Made by a program: the position numbers and the translations under genes. Positions 12,936 through 23,968 of a stretch of 64,000 nucleotides of DNA are shown here, piece after piece (within the stretch, counting starts at the first letter, position 1; each line of letters begins with the position of its first letter). The notes beneath the pieces were generated by a model. It saw only the letters and a program-made list of their open reading frames with translations. It searched no databases and had not been told where the DNA came from. Origin of the DNA: Lasioglossum baleicum. Taxonomy: Eukaryota; Arthropoda; Insecta; Hymenoptera; Halictidae. The stretch covers positions 1 through 64,000 of the forward strand of contig NW_027469243.1 of NCBI RefSeq assembly GCF_051020765.1. Reading direction: 5' to 3'.

Positions 12936-14950
12936 TTTCACTCGATAGCAATAGGCAGCGTTCTATAGCGGCACGATAGTCAGCTTTAATGTTCATACCG
13001 TGCATTAAGGTGTCTATTGCCAATAGCGTACAGGGCACTTACCCCGCAGTTCATGGTATGACTATCGGAATCCGTGGATAAGTGAAGCTATTAACTTGGC
13101 CGTTCGACACTCATGGAATGTAGGTATCGTTCTCGAACTATTTTACCCTCGCTCTTCTAATTAACCTATGAAATTAAGCGTACCGTCTCTGAAATGGAAG
13201 CTTTTTTGCTTCCTAGTAGACATAGTTACATTCTCGATAAGGCGGGTTTGGTTCACGGAAGGTAAGATATTCGGTATAAAGAATGTCCATATACAAATTG
13301 ATAATGTTCTCAGATGGTTTGAAGCCCTATCTTAATATTCAAACCGTGGATAAAGGTCTGCAGTGACAAAACTGTTCAGCGGATTTGCTTCCATAATACC
13401 CGGTTTGACTTTCGGATTCACAGGATAGATGTAGCTTGTGATTCAGGAGTTCGACTCTCGAAAAGGGTGATCACGTTTTCGAGTCATTTGAACACCTTCC
13501 CTTGTAATTCATATATGGAATTTAGGTCTCCGTGACTAAAATGCATACCAATTTGCTTCACCGAACAAGAAGTTTTAGTCTTGATACAGCGGGACACCTT
13601 CCCGAAGGTAAGGCCTTTTGTGAAGTGTTTGACTCTGTACCAATACCAAACGTCCTGCAACGGTTTGAATATATACTTTAACATTCATACCGTACAATAG
13701 GGTGTATAAGCGGATCTACTCCCAGAATACCTGGAATCAGATCGGAATCACAGGATAGGTGATGCTATTGACCTTGCTGTTCGAATCTCAAGGAATGTGG
13801 TGTGCGTTCTCGAAAGGTTTGGCAGTCGACGTTTCTATCCATCCATGAATATAGGGCTTCCGTCTGCTAAAATGTCTATTAATATGTATGCCAGAACACT
13901 AAGCAACACACTCGGTGCAGCGGGTTAGTTCCTTGGAAGGTGAGTCATTCGACAAAAAGAATTACTTTATACCAATTCGTAATGTTGTCCGACGGTATGG
14001 CTGTCAACCTTCATATTCGTGCCGTGAATTGAGATATTTATTGCCAATACTGTTCAGTGGATTGACTCCATAAATACCTGGTATGACTCTCAGTATGACA
14101 GGATAGGTGAAGGTATTGACTTCACTGAAGGTAAGAGACGTTCGTCTCTCAGAGAAGATGGCAACGTACTCGAGCCGTTTGGCCCTCCATCTTGTAATTC
14201 AAACTGCCGGAAAAGGTGCCCATCATTGAAATGAATACTAACTTCATTCTCTGAACACGAGGCCATTCTCTTCCTGAAGCAGGTGAGGATCGCGGAAGGT
14301 AAGACCTTCGGTAAGAAATTTGAATCAATACCAATATATATCGTTGTGCAACGGTTTGACTGTGTACTTTAGTATTTATACCGTGAAGCAGGGTGTCTAA
14401 TGCTAATATTGCAGACTTTACTCCTGGGATACCACATTTGACGATCGGAAATCAGGGGATAGGTGAAGCAACTGACGTAGACGTTCAAATATCAAAGGAA
14501 GTGGTAAAGTTCGCAAGCGTATTGACTCCCGACCTTCTAATTCACATATGAAGTTAAGGTGCCCGAAATTAAAATCTGTTGTAATTCCATCCACATTACA
14601 CGATGTTATACTGTCGATACAGCGGGTTAGCATTTCGGAAGGTAAGGCCATCGGGAAAAAGTTTGTCTCTATATAAATAGGTAACAATCTACATCGGTAT
14701 GGCGGTCTGCTATAATACTCATGCCGTGTATTAATTTCTCTATTTCCAACGCTGCTCAGCAGATTTAATCCCTGAATACCTGATTTGACACTCGAAATCA
14801 CAGGATAGTTGAAGCTATTGACATAGCCGTTTGACCCTTACAGAAGGTAACAACATTCTCGACCGGTTTGACCCTCGAACTTCTAATGAACACATAAAGC
14901 TAAGGTGCGGTCACTGAAATGGAGACTAATTTCTTTATCTGAACACGAAC
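12936..14950 (+). repeat. Family A satellite array, plus orientation (array 3), left flank of B block 1
   Basis: About 5.8 plus-orientation copies of the 346-bp unit, with landmarks near 13376 ('cagcggatttgc') and 14054 ('cagtggattgac'). The left end is an A-/A+ inverted junction near 12935, where 'tcgttttaccgatgg' meets 'tcactcgatagcaatagg'. The right end stops part-way through the second half-unit at 'gaacacgaac' (14941-14950) and is joined directly to family B. The 127-codon minus-strand open frame at 14418-14801 is a translation of A units and I do not call it. Confidence 0.92.
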
Positions 14951-15976
14951 TGTAATATACTGTTATGATATTTCAGATTTTGTTCATAATTTCAAATTTT
15001 TAATTTCAGAAATTGTATCGTACATGAAAAGTGCTTTTGGAATTGGAAGAGTCTACTCTTATGACAATATGTTGTTAAATTCCTAGTTATTATATATGAT
15101 TGTCTCTATATGTACCGACGCTGCCGGAGCGACAGGACTGGATTCGTCTTGTTGTTGCGTTCGCTAGGTCGGAGCGACAACCGTTGTATGGCCAACTTTA
15201 ATTTCTTTAACCTTGATATAGTACCGTATGCATTCCTTCGCCTTCTTCCACTTATTTATATAAACTGTAATTTAATGTTTTAATTCTTACGAATTTTTTC
15301 AAAAATTCTCAACTTTTAATATAATTCATTGTAAATTTTACGAAAAGTGTCTTCGGAATTAGTTGAGTGTACGATTATGGCATCAGTTTTCTGTATTTGT
15401 TGTTATTTTAAACGATTGTGTGTGTACGTACCTACGCTTCCGGAGATACACGGGTGCAGTTGTATTGCAGTTGCGTTCGGAATATCGGAGCGATAGGGCT
15501 GTGTGGTCTCTGAAAATTTCATTGACCTTGATGTTGTACCGTATGCATTATTTCTCTGTATTCTGATAATGTTTGCATACTGTAATTTACTGTCATGATA
15601 TCTCCAATTCTTGTAAAAATCTTCAATTTTTGGTATAAAAGATTGTATTTATCAGTGAAAGTGTCTTTGGAATTAGTTGAGTGTACGTTTATGCCAATAT
15701 TATTGTGAAACTTATTTTTATTTTTCATAATTGTCTTTATACGTACATACGCTTCCGGAGCGACACGCCTGTTATGGCCTTGCAGTTGCATTCGGCGTTT
15801 CGGATCGACACAACATTATTATTTTCGTTAATTTCTCTAACCTTGGTGTTGTGCCGAATGCATTCTTTCGATATTCTCTATTTATTTCTACATTCTGTGA
15901 TCTACTGTTATAATATTTCCGATTTTATTCAAACCCTCTAATTTGTTATCTCAGAGATTGTATCATTTAGAAGTGA
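14951..15976 (+). repeat. Family B satellite array, plus orientation (B block 1, left arm)
   Basis: About 3.3 copies of the 312-bp, AT-rich family B unit. Landmarks are 'gtgtacgtacctacgcttcc', 'tccggagcgacacg', 'gttgcgttcggaatatcgg', 'ttgatattgtaccgtatgc' and 'tactgtaatttactgttatg'. It begins abruptly after the A unit at 14950. It ends at a head-to-head turn near 15976 where 'gtgaaaac' becomes the opposite-strand 'atcatagcagtaac'. Positions 15100-15976 resemble the reverse complement of roughly 43197-44100 in B block 2, including diagnostic words such as 'ggattcgtcttgttgttgcg'. Confidence 0.92.
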
Positions 15977-15985
15977 AAACATCAT
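15970..15985. other. B+/B- head-to-head junction (copy 1)
   Basis: The plus-strand phase 'ttagaagtgaaaa' flows into the minus-strand phase 'gaaaacatcatagcagtaac'. The shared 'gaaaa' leaves the breakpoint ambiguous by a few bases. The same transition is seen at 55640 and, inverted, at 43196. Confidence 0.85.
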
Positions 15986-17368
15986 AGCAGTAACATACAG
16001 TATGTACAAATGCATGAAAAACTGGGAAAAAATTCGTACTGTACAATATCATGGTTAAAAACATTATCGAGGACCATCCAGTAGTCTCGCTCCGATCTGT
16101 CGAACGTAACTACAAGGCCTCGCCAGTCGTCTCGCGCAAACAGCGTACGTACGTATACAAACTATTATATAAAATATCAATAAATCTAAGAAGATATCGT
16201 CATATACGTAAACCCAACTAATTGCAAAGACTCTTTTGCCATGGAATATAATTTTTCAAAATTATCATTGAAAATAAAAAAAATAAGAAATCGGAAATAT
16301 GGTAACAGTAAATAACACTAATTATAATTAGGCAGTATACTGCGAAAGAATACAATCGATATAAAATAATGGTTAGAGAAATTAACTAAGATCCTACAGT
16401 AGTGTCTCTAGGATGTACTGAACGCAACTGCAAGTCCACTCCAGTCGTGTTGTTCCGTCAGCTTACGTACGTATACAGACATTCATACACTCTAACAATT
16501 AGTTAAGCAACATAATGTCATAAGCGTACACTCACCTATATCCAGCGTCAGTTTTACTAGGAAATACAATTTCCTTCAATAGAAATTGAAAATTATAAAA
16601 AAAAAAATCGAAAATATTATTACAGTAAATTAAAGATCGTATAAAATAAATGGACAATTTGGGAAAGAATGCATGCAGTTTAAAATCATGGGTTACAGAA
16701 ATTATCGAGGACAATCGAGTATGCTGCTCCAATCTGCCGTAGCTAACTACAAGATGACTACAATCGTACCTCGCCAGACGCGTAGGTACGTATACAATGT
16801 ATCATATAAAATAGAAAGAATTTAACATAAAATTGTCATAAACGTACACAACTGATTCCAAAGACACCTTTCCTTAGGATTACAATTTTTTAGAATGAAA
16901 ATAGTAACTTTTGAAATAAATCTGTAATATCAAAACAGAAAATTATAGCATGTATAAATAAATGGAGAACTGGTAAAAAATGCAAGCGGTACAAAATCAA
17001 AGTGAAAGGAGCAGAGGAACTCCATCGAGTAGTTTCGCTCCGTTCAGCCGTACGCTATTGCAAGACCACGCCAGACATGTCGCTCAATCAGCCTAGATCG
17101 GTATACAGATAATCGTATGAAATGACAATAAGTTTAACAAAATTATGTCATGAACGTGCACTGAACTATTTCCAAACACACTAGTATTCAGAGAAACAAT
17201 TTTTTCACCTAGCAATTGACAATTTCGAAAAAAAATTGTAATCACCATAACAGTAAATTGCAGTATTTGTATATAAATACAAAAATGAGAAAGACTTGCA
17301 TGCGGTTCAAAATCATGTCATAAGAAATTAACGGTGACCATACAGTAGTGTTGCTCGATGTACCGCAC
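15977..17368 (-). repeat. Family B satellite array, minus orientation (B block 1, right arm)
   Basis: About 4.5 copies of the 312-bp unit in reverse orientation, marked by 'gtacgtatacagacaatc', 'cataaacgtacactcaac' and 'atgcatacggtacaatatc'. The outer end, 'cagtagtgttgctcgatg', passes through about 10 bp of filler into a minus-orientation A array. The last units are clearly paralogous to 56850-57208 in B block 3: both contain 'ccagtcgtgttgttccgtca' and end at the same phase. Confidence 0.92.
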
Positions 17369-17385
17369 GATCATTTACTGTTCGA
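17365..17385. other. B-/A- junction, type J2
   Basis: Sequence 'ctcgatgtaccgcacg', then filler 'atcatttact', then A phase 'gttcgaataataaag'. The same order of B phase, filler ('tcattcaatg') and A phase occurs at 57208-57219. The inverted form occurs at 38672 ('gaacagtgaatgatgatacgg'). Confidence 0.8.
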
Positions 17386-18457
17386 ATAATAAAGCAGGGC
17401 GTCACGCCGTTGTAGAAATTTACCCATTCATATACTAGACTAACTTTTTACCGTAGGCCATTCCTTCCGAGAACGGAAGGATATTGAACGTATTACTTCG
17501 TGATCAGAGCAACAAATCGGTAGACGTTTTAGCAGACGGATGTCTTAGTTTCGTATATGAACTGGAAGCTTCTTCGAGGATTAAAGGTCTATGACAATAG
17601 CTACACCTATCACGAGATGCCGAAAGTCAAACCACTTATTCCGAGAGTTAATCCGCTGAACACTATTTAGCAATAGACAACCTAGTTCACTGTTTGTATA
17701 CTAAATTAGAGTGTCGATTCATGTGAGATGGTTACTAATTGTTATAAAGTCATACTATTCACCGCATACCTTACCTTCCGAGAACATGAGGCGCAGTATC
17801 GCGTGTATAATATCCTGACCAGGGAAGCAAATGACTATTCACTTTTGTGACGGGCATCATAAATTCAGGTATGAATTAGAAGTTCAAGTGTCAAACCGTT
17901 TGATAACGATATCACCTTCCTTGAATATCGCATATCTAGGTCAGTAGTTGCACATACCCGTTGATTCCGAAAGGCAAACCAGGTAAGCCGAGAGTCAAAA
18001 CGCTGTACACTATTTGTAAAGGATACATTTGTTCACGGTATGGTTATTACAGTAGGGCCAAAAACTGCTTGAGAGCGTTACCAATTGGCATAAAGTCAAA
18101 CGTTCTACCGAAGACCTTACCCTCCGAAATCTAACCGGCTGTATAGAGATTATCACTTTGTGTTCAGAGAAAGATATTCATATTCACTTGAGTGGCGGGC
18201 ACCTTATCTTCATGTGTGAATGAGAAGATCGATGGTGAACCCGTTCGAGAACGTTGCCACCTTCTGTGTGAGACGAACGGCTAAGTCAATAGTGTCACCT
18301 GTCCTGTGATTCTGTATATTCAAACAGGGATACCGAGAGTAAATCCGCTGTACAGTTTTGGCAATAGACAGCTTACTTCACGATATGAATATTAAAGCAT
18401 ATCATCAAACCGTTGCAGAACGTTCCTTAGTGCTATAGAGTCAAACTCTATGCCGAA
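17379..18457 (-). repeat. Family A satellite array, minus orientation (array 4), right flank of B block 1
   Basis: About 3.1 minus-orientation A units, starting 'gttcgaataataaagcaggg' right after the B block. The unit near 17560-17600 has lost roughly 50 bp ('ctggaagcttcttcgagg' runs on to 'acaatagctacacc'). The array ends at an A-/A+ junction near 18457 ('actctatgccgaa' to 'ttgttatggtaccc'). Confidence 0.9.
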
Positions 18458-18466
18458 TTGTTATGG
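18450..18466. other. A-/A+ junction, paired with the one at 26083
   Basis: Read on the reverse strand this junction gives 'ttgacgggtaccataaca', then 'attcggcatagagtttgac'. At 26070-26105 the plus strand gives 'gtgacgggctccttatca', then 'tttcgcgataaagtttgac'. The two A phases are joined at the same point, in opposite orientation. Confidence 0.7.
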
Positions 18467-21400
18467 TACCCGTCAATAAAATGCCTACTAATTTGTATTG
18501 CTGATCACAAAGTTATACCCTCGATGCAGCGGATTATGTGCTCAGAAGGTAAGGTATCAGGTAAAGATTATGTCGCTATGCCCATTGGTAACGTTCTCAA
18601 ACGGTTTCTCGTTCTAATTTAATATTCATACCGTGATTTATGGTGTCTATTGTCAATACCGCTAAGCGGATTTACTCCTGGAATACAAGGTTTGACTCTG
18701 GGAATCACAAAATTATGTCAAGCGATTGTCTCAGCCTTTCCACCTTCAAAGATGATGGTAACGATCTGGAACAGATAGACGGTAGAACGTCGAATTCCTA
18801 CACGATGTTAAGGTGCCCGTCACTAAAATGTATACGAATTTGTACCTCAGATCACGAAGTTATACTCTCGATACCGCGGATTAAGAACTCGGTGGGTAAG
18901 GCATTCGGTAAAACGCTTGACTTTATAGCTATTGGTAACGTTCTCAAATGGCTTGACGTTCTGTTGTTATATTCAAACCGCGAATGAAGGTGTCTATTTC
19001 CAATACCGTTTAGCCGATTTACTCAGGGAATACCAGGTTTGACTTCGCAATAGCAGGATAGCTGAAGCTATTGACTTATCCGTTCGAACCTCAAAGAAGC
19101 TGGTAACGTTCTCGAACGGTTTGACATTCGATCTTTTAATTAATACATGAAAATAAGGTGCCCGTCCCTAAAATGTATACTAATGCGTTTCTCTAAACAC
19201 GAAGTTATACTCTCGATACGGCGGGTTAGCTTCTCGGATGGGAAGTGCTTCTGTGAAATGTTTGACTCTATAGCAATAGGTGACGTCCAGCAACGGTTTG
19301 TGTCTGTACTTAAATATTTATACCGTGAAACAGAGTGTGCGATGCCAATACCGCACAGCAGATCTACTCCTGCAATGCCTAATTTCACTCACGGCATCAC
19401 AGGATAGGTGAAACTATTGACATATACTTTCGACACTCAATGAATGGCGCAATGTTCTCGAACAGCTGGATACTCTATCTTCTAATACATGCATGAAATT
19501 AAGGTGCGCAGAACTAAAATGTATACTAATTTGATCCTCTGAACACGATGTTATATTCTCGATACAGCTGGTTAGGTATTTCGGATGGTAAGGCCGTCGG
19601 TAAGTAGAACGACTATATACAAATTTTTAACTCTGTCAACCGGTTTGACGCGGCATTTTAAAATTCAAACCGTAAGTTAGGTGTTTTATTGCCAACACTT
19701 ATCACCTGATTTACTCCCAGAATACCTGGTTTGGCACTCGAAATTACAGGATAGGTGAGGCTACTGACTTAGCCGTTCGAATCCCTAAGATGGTTGTCAC
19801 GTTCACCATCGGTTTAACAATCACTGTTCCATTTCATACGTGGAATCAAGGTGCCCGTCACTGATGCGTATGCTAATGCGTTTTACTGAACACGAAGAAA
19901 TATTTTCGATACTGCGAGTTTGGATCTCGGAAGGAAACGGTATCGGTAAATGTTTTACTCTGTGCCAATACGAAACGCTCTAAAGCAACACGACTCTGTA
20001 CATTCACATTGAATCCCTGAATTAATAGTGTTCACTACAAGTACTGCTCAGCAGATTTACTCCAGGGGTACCTGCCTTAACTCCCCGAGTCTCACAGGTG
20101 AAGCTATTGACTTAGCCGTTCGTCTCTCACAGATGGTGGTAACGATTGCGAACGGTTTGACACTCGATCGTCTAATTTGTACATAAAATTAATGTGTCCG
20201 TCACTGAAATGTTCATTAATTTACTCCCCTGAACACGAATGTATAATCTCGATACAGCGGGGTAGCTTCTCGAAAAGTAAGTCCTTTAGTAAAAGTTTGA
20301 CTCTATAGCAATATGTATCGGTGCATAACCTTGTGACTCTGTACTTTAATATTTATACCGTGAAATTGCGTGCCTAATGCCAATACTGAACGGCGGGTAT
20401 AGACGCGAATTAACTGGTTTGACTCTTGGAGGCGCAGTATAGGTGAAGCCACTAACATAACCATTCGACTCTTGAAGAAAGTGGTAACGTCCTCGAAATG
20501 CTTTGCGCATGATATTTCTATTCGTATATGTAAGAAAGGTGCCCGTCATGCAAATGTATACTAATATTTTCTCTGAACACGAAAATAAGCTCTAGGTGCA
20601 GTGGGTTATGTTCGCAGAAGATAAGGTATTCGGAAGAAGAAGGACTTTATACCAATTGGTAATGTTCTCCGTGGGTTTGGCGCTCCAAATTAATATATAT
20701 GCCGCTGATTGATATGGGATATTGCCAATAGTTTTCAGCGTACTTACTACCAGACAACCTGGTTTGTCTCTCGGATTCGCGGGAAAGTTGAAACAATTGA
20801 CATAGCTGTGCGATTCTCTAAGGAGATGGTAACATTCAGATAAGTTTTGACACTCGATCTTCCAATTCATACATGTAATTAATGTGACCATCTCTAAAAT
20901 GTAAAGTAATATGCTTCTCCCAATACGAAATTATGCTCCCGAACCAGCGGGATAGCTTCTCGGAAAGATAGGTATTCTGTAAGTAGAATGACCTCATACC
21001 AGTTGGTACAGTTCTTGGACGGTTTGACGGCCTGCTTTAATATTGAAACCGTGAATTAAGGTGTCTATTGCCAATTCTGTACCGCGCATTTGATACGGAA
21101 TACTTGCAATGACTGTCGGAATCTCAGAATAGGTAATGCCATTGACTTAGCTGTTCGACCCTCGACGAAGGTTGTAACGTTCTCGAATGATCTGACTCAC
21201 GATTTTTCTAATCATATATGAAAATAATGTGTCTGTCTGTTAAAATGTCTGCTAATATGATCCTGTGATCTCTAAGCTAGACAGCCTCTACAGAGGGTTG
21301 GATTCTCGGATGACAGCGTATAGAGTAAAAAGAATGACTTTATAAAAATTGGTAATGTTTTCCGACGGTTTGAGTCTCATCCTTAATATTCATGTCGTGA

Positions 21401-23817
21401 ATTAAGTTGGCTATTGTCAATACTGTTCAGCGAATTTAATCCCGGAATACTTGGTTTGACTCTAAGTAGGACAGGATAGGCGAAGCTATTGACATAGCTG
21501 GACGACACTTAAAGAAGGTGGTAACGTTCTCCAACGGATGAACACTCGATCTTCTCATGCATACATCAAGATAAGTTTTCCATCTCTTAAAATATCTAAT
21601 AATTTGTTTCCGTGAGCACTAAGCAATACACTCGCTACAGCAAGTTGAGTTCTAGGAAGGAGAGGTATTCGGCCAAAGGAATGACTATATACCATTTTGA
21701 AACGTTTTCCGACAGTTTGACTCTCTACTTTAATACTTCAAGTGTGTAATAAGGTGTCTAGTGCCAATTCACTGCTTCCTATTTACTCCTAGAGTACCAG
21801 GTTTGACTCTCATACTCGCAGGATATGTGAAGCTGTTGACGCCCTATGTCACTCTCAAAGAAGATAGTTACGTTCTCGAACGGTTCGACTCCCGCTTTTG
21901 CTGCTCATACATCGAACTAAGGTGAGCATGTTCTAAGATATCTGCAAATTTGCTTGCGTGAACATGAAGAAAGGCACACCCTAGAGTGGGATAGGTTCAC
22001 GGAAGGCATGGTTTCGGTAAAAAGTGTGACTCCATAACAATTATTGATGTTCTCTGAGGGTATGACACTATAGTTTAATATTTATAACGTGAATTAGCGG
22101 GTCTATTGCCAATAAAGTTCAGCGGATTGATTCTAGGAATACCTGGTATGCCTATCGGAAACTCTGGGCATCTGAAGTTACTAACATAGCAGTTCCCATC
22201 TCATAGACGGACGAAACGGTCTTGAACGGTTTCACCATCGATCTCCAAATTCATCCGTGAATTTAAGGTGACGTGACTAAATTGTATACTATTGTGAATC
22301 ACTGAACTCCAAGATATACTCTAGATACGGCGGGTTAGCATCTCGGTCGGTAAGGCATTCGGTAAATCGTTTCACTTCAAGGGAATTGTTACGATCTCAC
22401 ACGGTTGTGACGTTGTATTGTAATATTCAATCCGCGGATTTAGTTATTTTTTACCAACACTGTACAGCGCATTTACTCGCGGAATATTAGGTATGACTTG
22501 CGGAGGCACAGGATGTACGAAGCTATTGTCTTTGTCGGTTGAATCTCAAAGAAGGTAGTAACATTCTCGAACTGTTTGACTCTCTATTTCGTTATTCTTA
22601 CATGAAAACTACTTGTCCGCCTGATAAAATGTATACTAATTTCTACCACTGGACATCATGTGATACTCTCGATACTAGGAGTTAGGCTTTCGGAGGGTAT
22701 GACCATCCGTAAAACGTTTGACTTTATACTAATTGGTATCATTATCATTCGGATTGATGCCCTACATTAATATTCCAACCGCGATAAATGGTTTCCATGA
22801 AAAATAGTGTACAGCGCATTGACTTCAGGTATACCTGATATGTCCCTCGGAATCACACGCAAATTCCAGCTATTATCTTAGCTGCTGGGCTCTCAGATGA
22901 GCTGGTATCGTACTCCAAAGTTTCGACTTTCGACTTTACTATTCGTACATGAAAGACAGTCGTACGTTCTCCAAAATGTCTACTAATTTGTTTCCGTGAG
23001 CACTAAGAATGATACATGCTACTGCGGGTTATGTTGTAGGAATGGTATGGTATCCTGTAATTAGTCTGCCATTGTACCAATTTGTTGTGTTCTACAACGG
23101 CTTGACTCCTTACTTTAAGTTTAAATCACGAATTATGGTGTATATTGCCAGTAATGTAGAGTGCATTTAATCCCGTAATACCTGTTACGGCCCTCGGACT
23201 CACAGGATAGACAAAGCTGTTGACTTAGCCGTTCGACTCCGAAAGAAGTAGGCACCTTTCTCGACCGGATTGACACTAGATTATATAATTCGTACATGAA
23301 ATTAAGGTGCCCGTCACTAAAGTGTACACTAATGTGTTTCTATGAAGACGAAGCAGTATTCCAGATACGGCGGGTTAGATTCTCGGATGATAAGGTCTTT
23401 GGTAGAATGTATGTCTTCAAACCAATGTGTAACGTCCTACAACAGTTCGACACAGTACTTTAACATGCATGCAGTGAATTGATGGTGTCTTTTGCCGATA
23501 CTGTCCAGTGGATTTTCGCCAGAAATACCTGGTTTGGCTTTCGGTATCACAGGATATGTGAATCTATTAACTTAGCCATTCGACCCTGATAGTAGGTGGC
23601 AACGTCCACGAGCGGTTTGCCCACCGACCTACCAATTCATGCATGAAATTACGGTACTCGTCACTAAAACGTAAACTACTTCGTACCTCTAAACACGGTG
23701 TGCAATGCAGCTGGTCAGTTTTTCGTAGGGCAGGGAATTCTGTAAGAAGTTTAATCATTCGTGAATACGTAATGTTGTACATCCTCTTAACGGCCTGCTT
23801 TATCACTATTCCTACCA
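18458..23817 (+). repeat. Family A satellite array, plus orientation (array 5)
   Basis: About 15.5 plus-orientation copies. It includes some of the least diverged units in the window, for example 19104-19449. The stretch 20550-23050 is rich in the A2 subtype, with 'actaagcaatacactcgc' and 'gtaaaaagaatgac' replacing 'gaacacgaagttatactc' and 'gtaaaacgtttgac'. The 115-codon open frame at 18640-18987 reads through one and a half units in the consensus frame and is treated as repeat translation. The array ends at about 23817, where recognisable A sequence stops at 'tatcactattcctacc'. Confidence 0.92.
19104..19449 (+). repeat. Representative family A unit (346 bp, dimer of 177 + 169 bp)
   Basis: This copy shows the family layout clearly. 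Half-unit 2 (19104-19280, 177 bp) starts 'taacgttctcgaacggtttg', runs through 'aattaatacatgaaaataag', 'cccgtccctaaaatgtatac' and 'cgatacggcgggttagcttc', and ends before 'tgacgtccagcaacggtttg'. Half-unit 1 (19281-19449, 169 bp) starts there and runs through 'tataccgtgaaacagagtgt', 'acagcagatctactcctgc' and 'ggataggtgaaactattgac'. The first 70 positions of the two halves align without gaps (core 'acgttctcnaacggtttgac', then 'aat.tcata..tgaa.taaggtg'). A second aligned stretch pairs 'tttgactctcggaatcacag' with 'ttatactctcgatacggcgg'. The unit length equals two lengths in the nucleosome-repeat range. Confidence 0.88.
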
Positions 23818-23968
23818 GGACCGGTCAAATGACGGTTTTTAAATTTTCAATTGGAATTTCATACATTCAACGTAATTGAATCGCCTTTGTACTTTAGGCC
23901 CTTTACTCATATATATGTATGATACCTTTTTCAATATGCACTTATTTTTTATTCTTTATTTTCTGAGA
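23818..23968. other. Unassigned 151-bp AT-rich spacer at an A+/A- turning point
   Basis: This is the only stretch that fits neither family. It contains 'aaattttcaattggaatttc', 'aacgtaattgaatcgccttt', 'ctcatatatatgtatgatac' and a T-rich end 'cttattttttattctttatt'. A plus-orientation A array stops on its left and a minus-orientation A array starts on its right, so it sits at the centre of a large inverted arrangement. I see no open frame, terminal repeats, tRNA-like fold or poly-A tail. The words 'aaattttcaatt' resemble the AT-rich part of family B, so it could be a decayed B remnant; it could also be unique DNA captured at the inversion. Confidence 0.65.

Noticed and set aside
14941..14960. 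Family B as a mobile element inserted into A, with target-site duplications
   Set aside because: The A phases on the two sides of each B block do not match as one interrupted unit; they are in opposite orientation and different phase, so a simple insertion does not explain the block.
23818..23968. Spacer as a transposable element or RNA gene
   Set aside because: No terminal inverted repeats, target-site duplication, poly-A tail, coding potential or cloverleaf-like pairing could be seen in its 151 bp.
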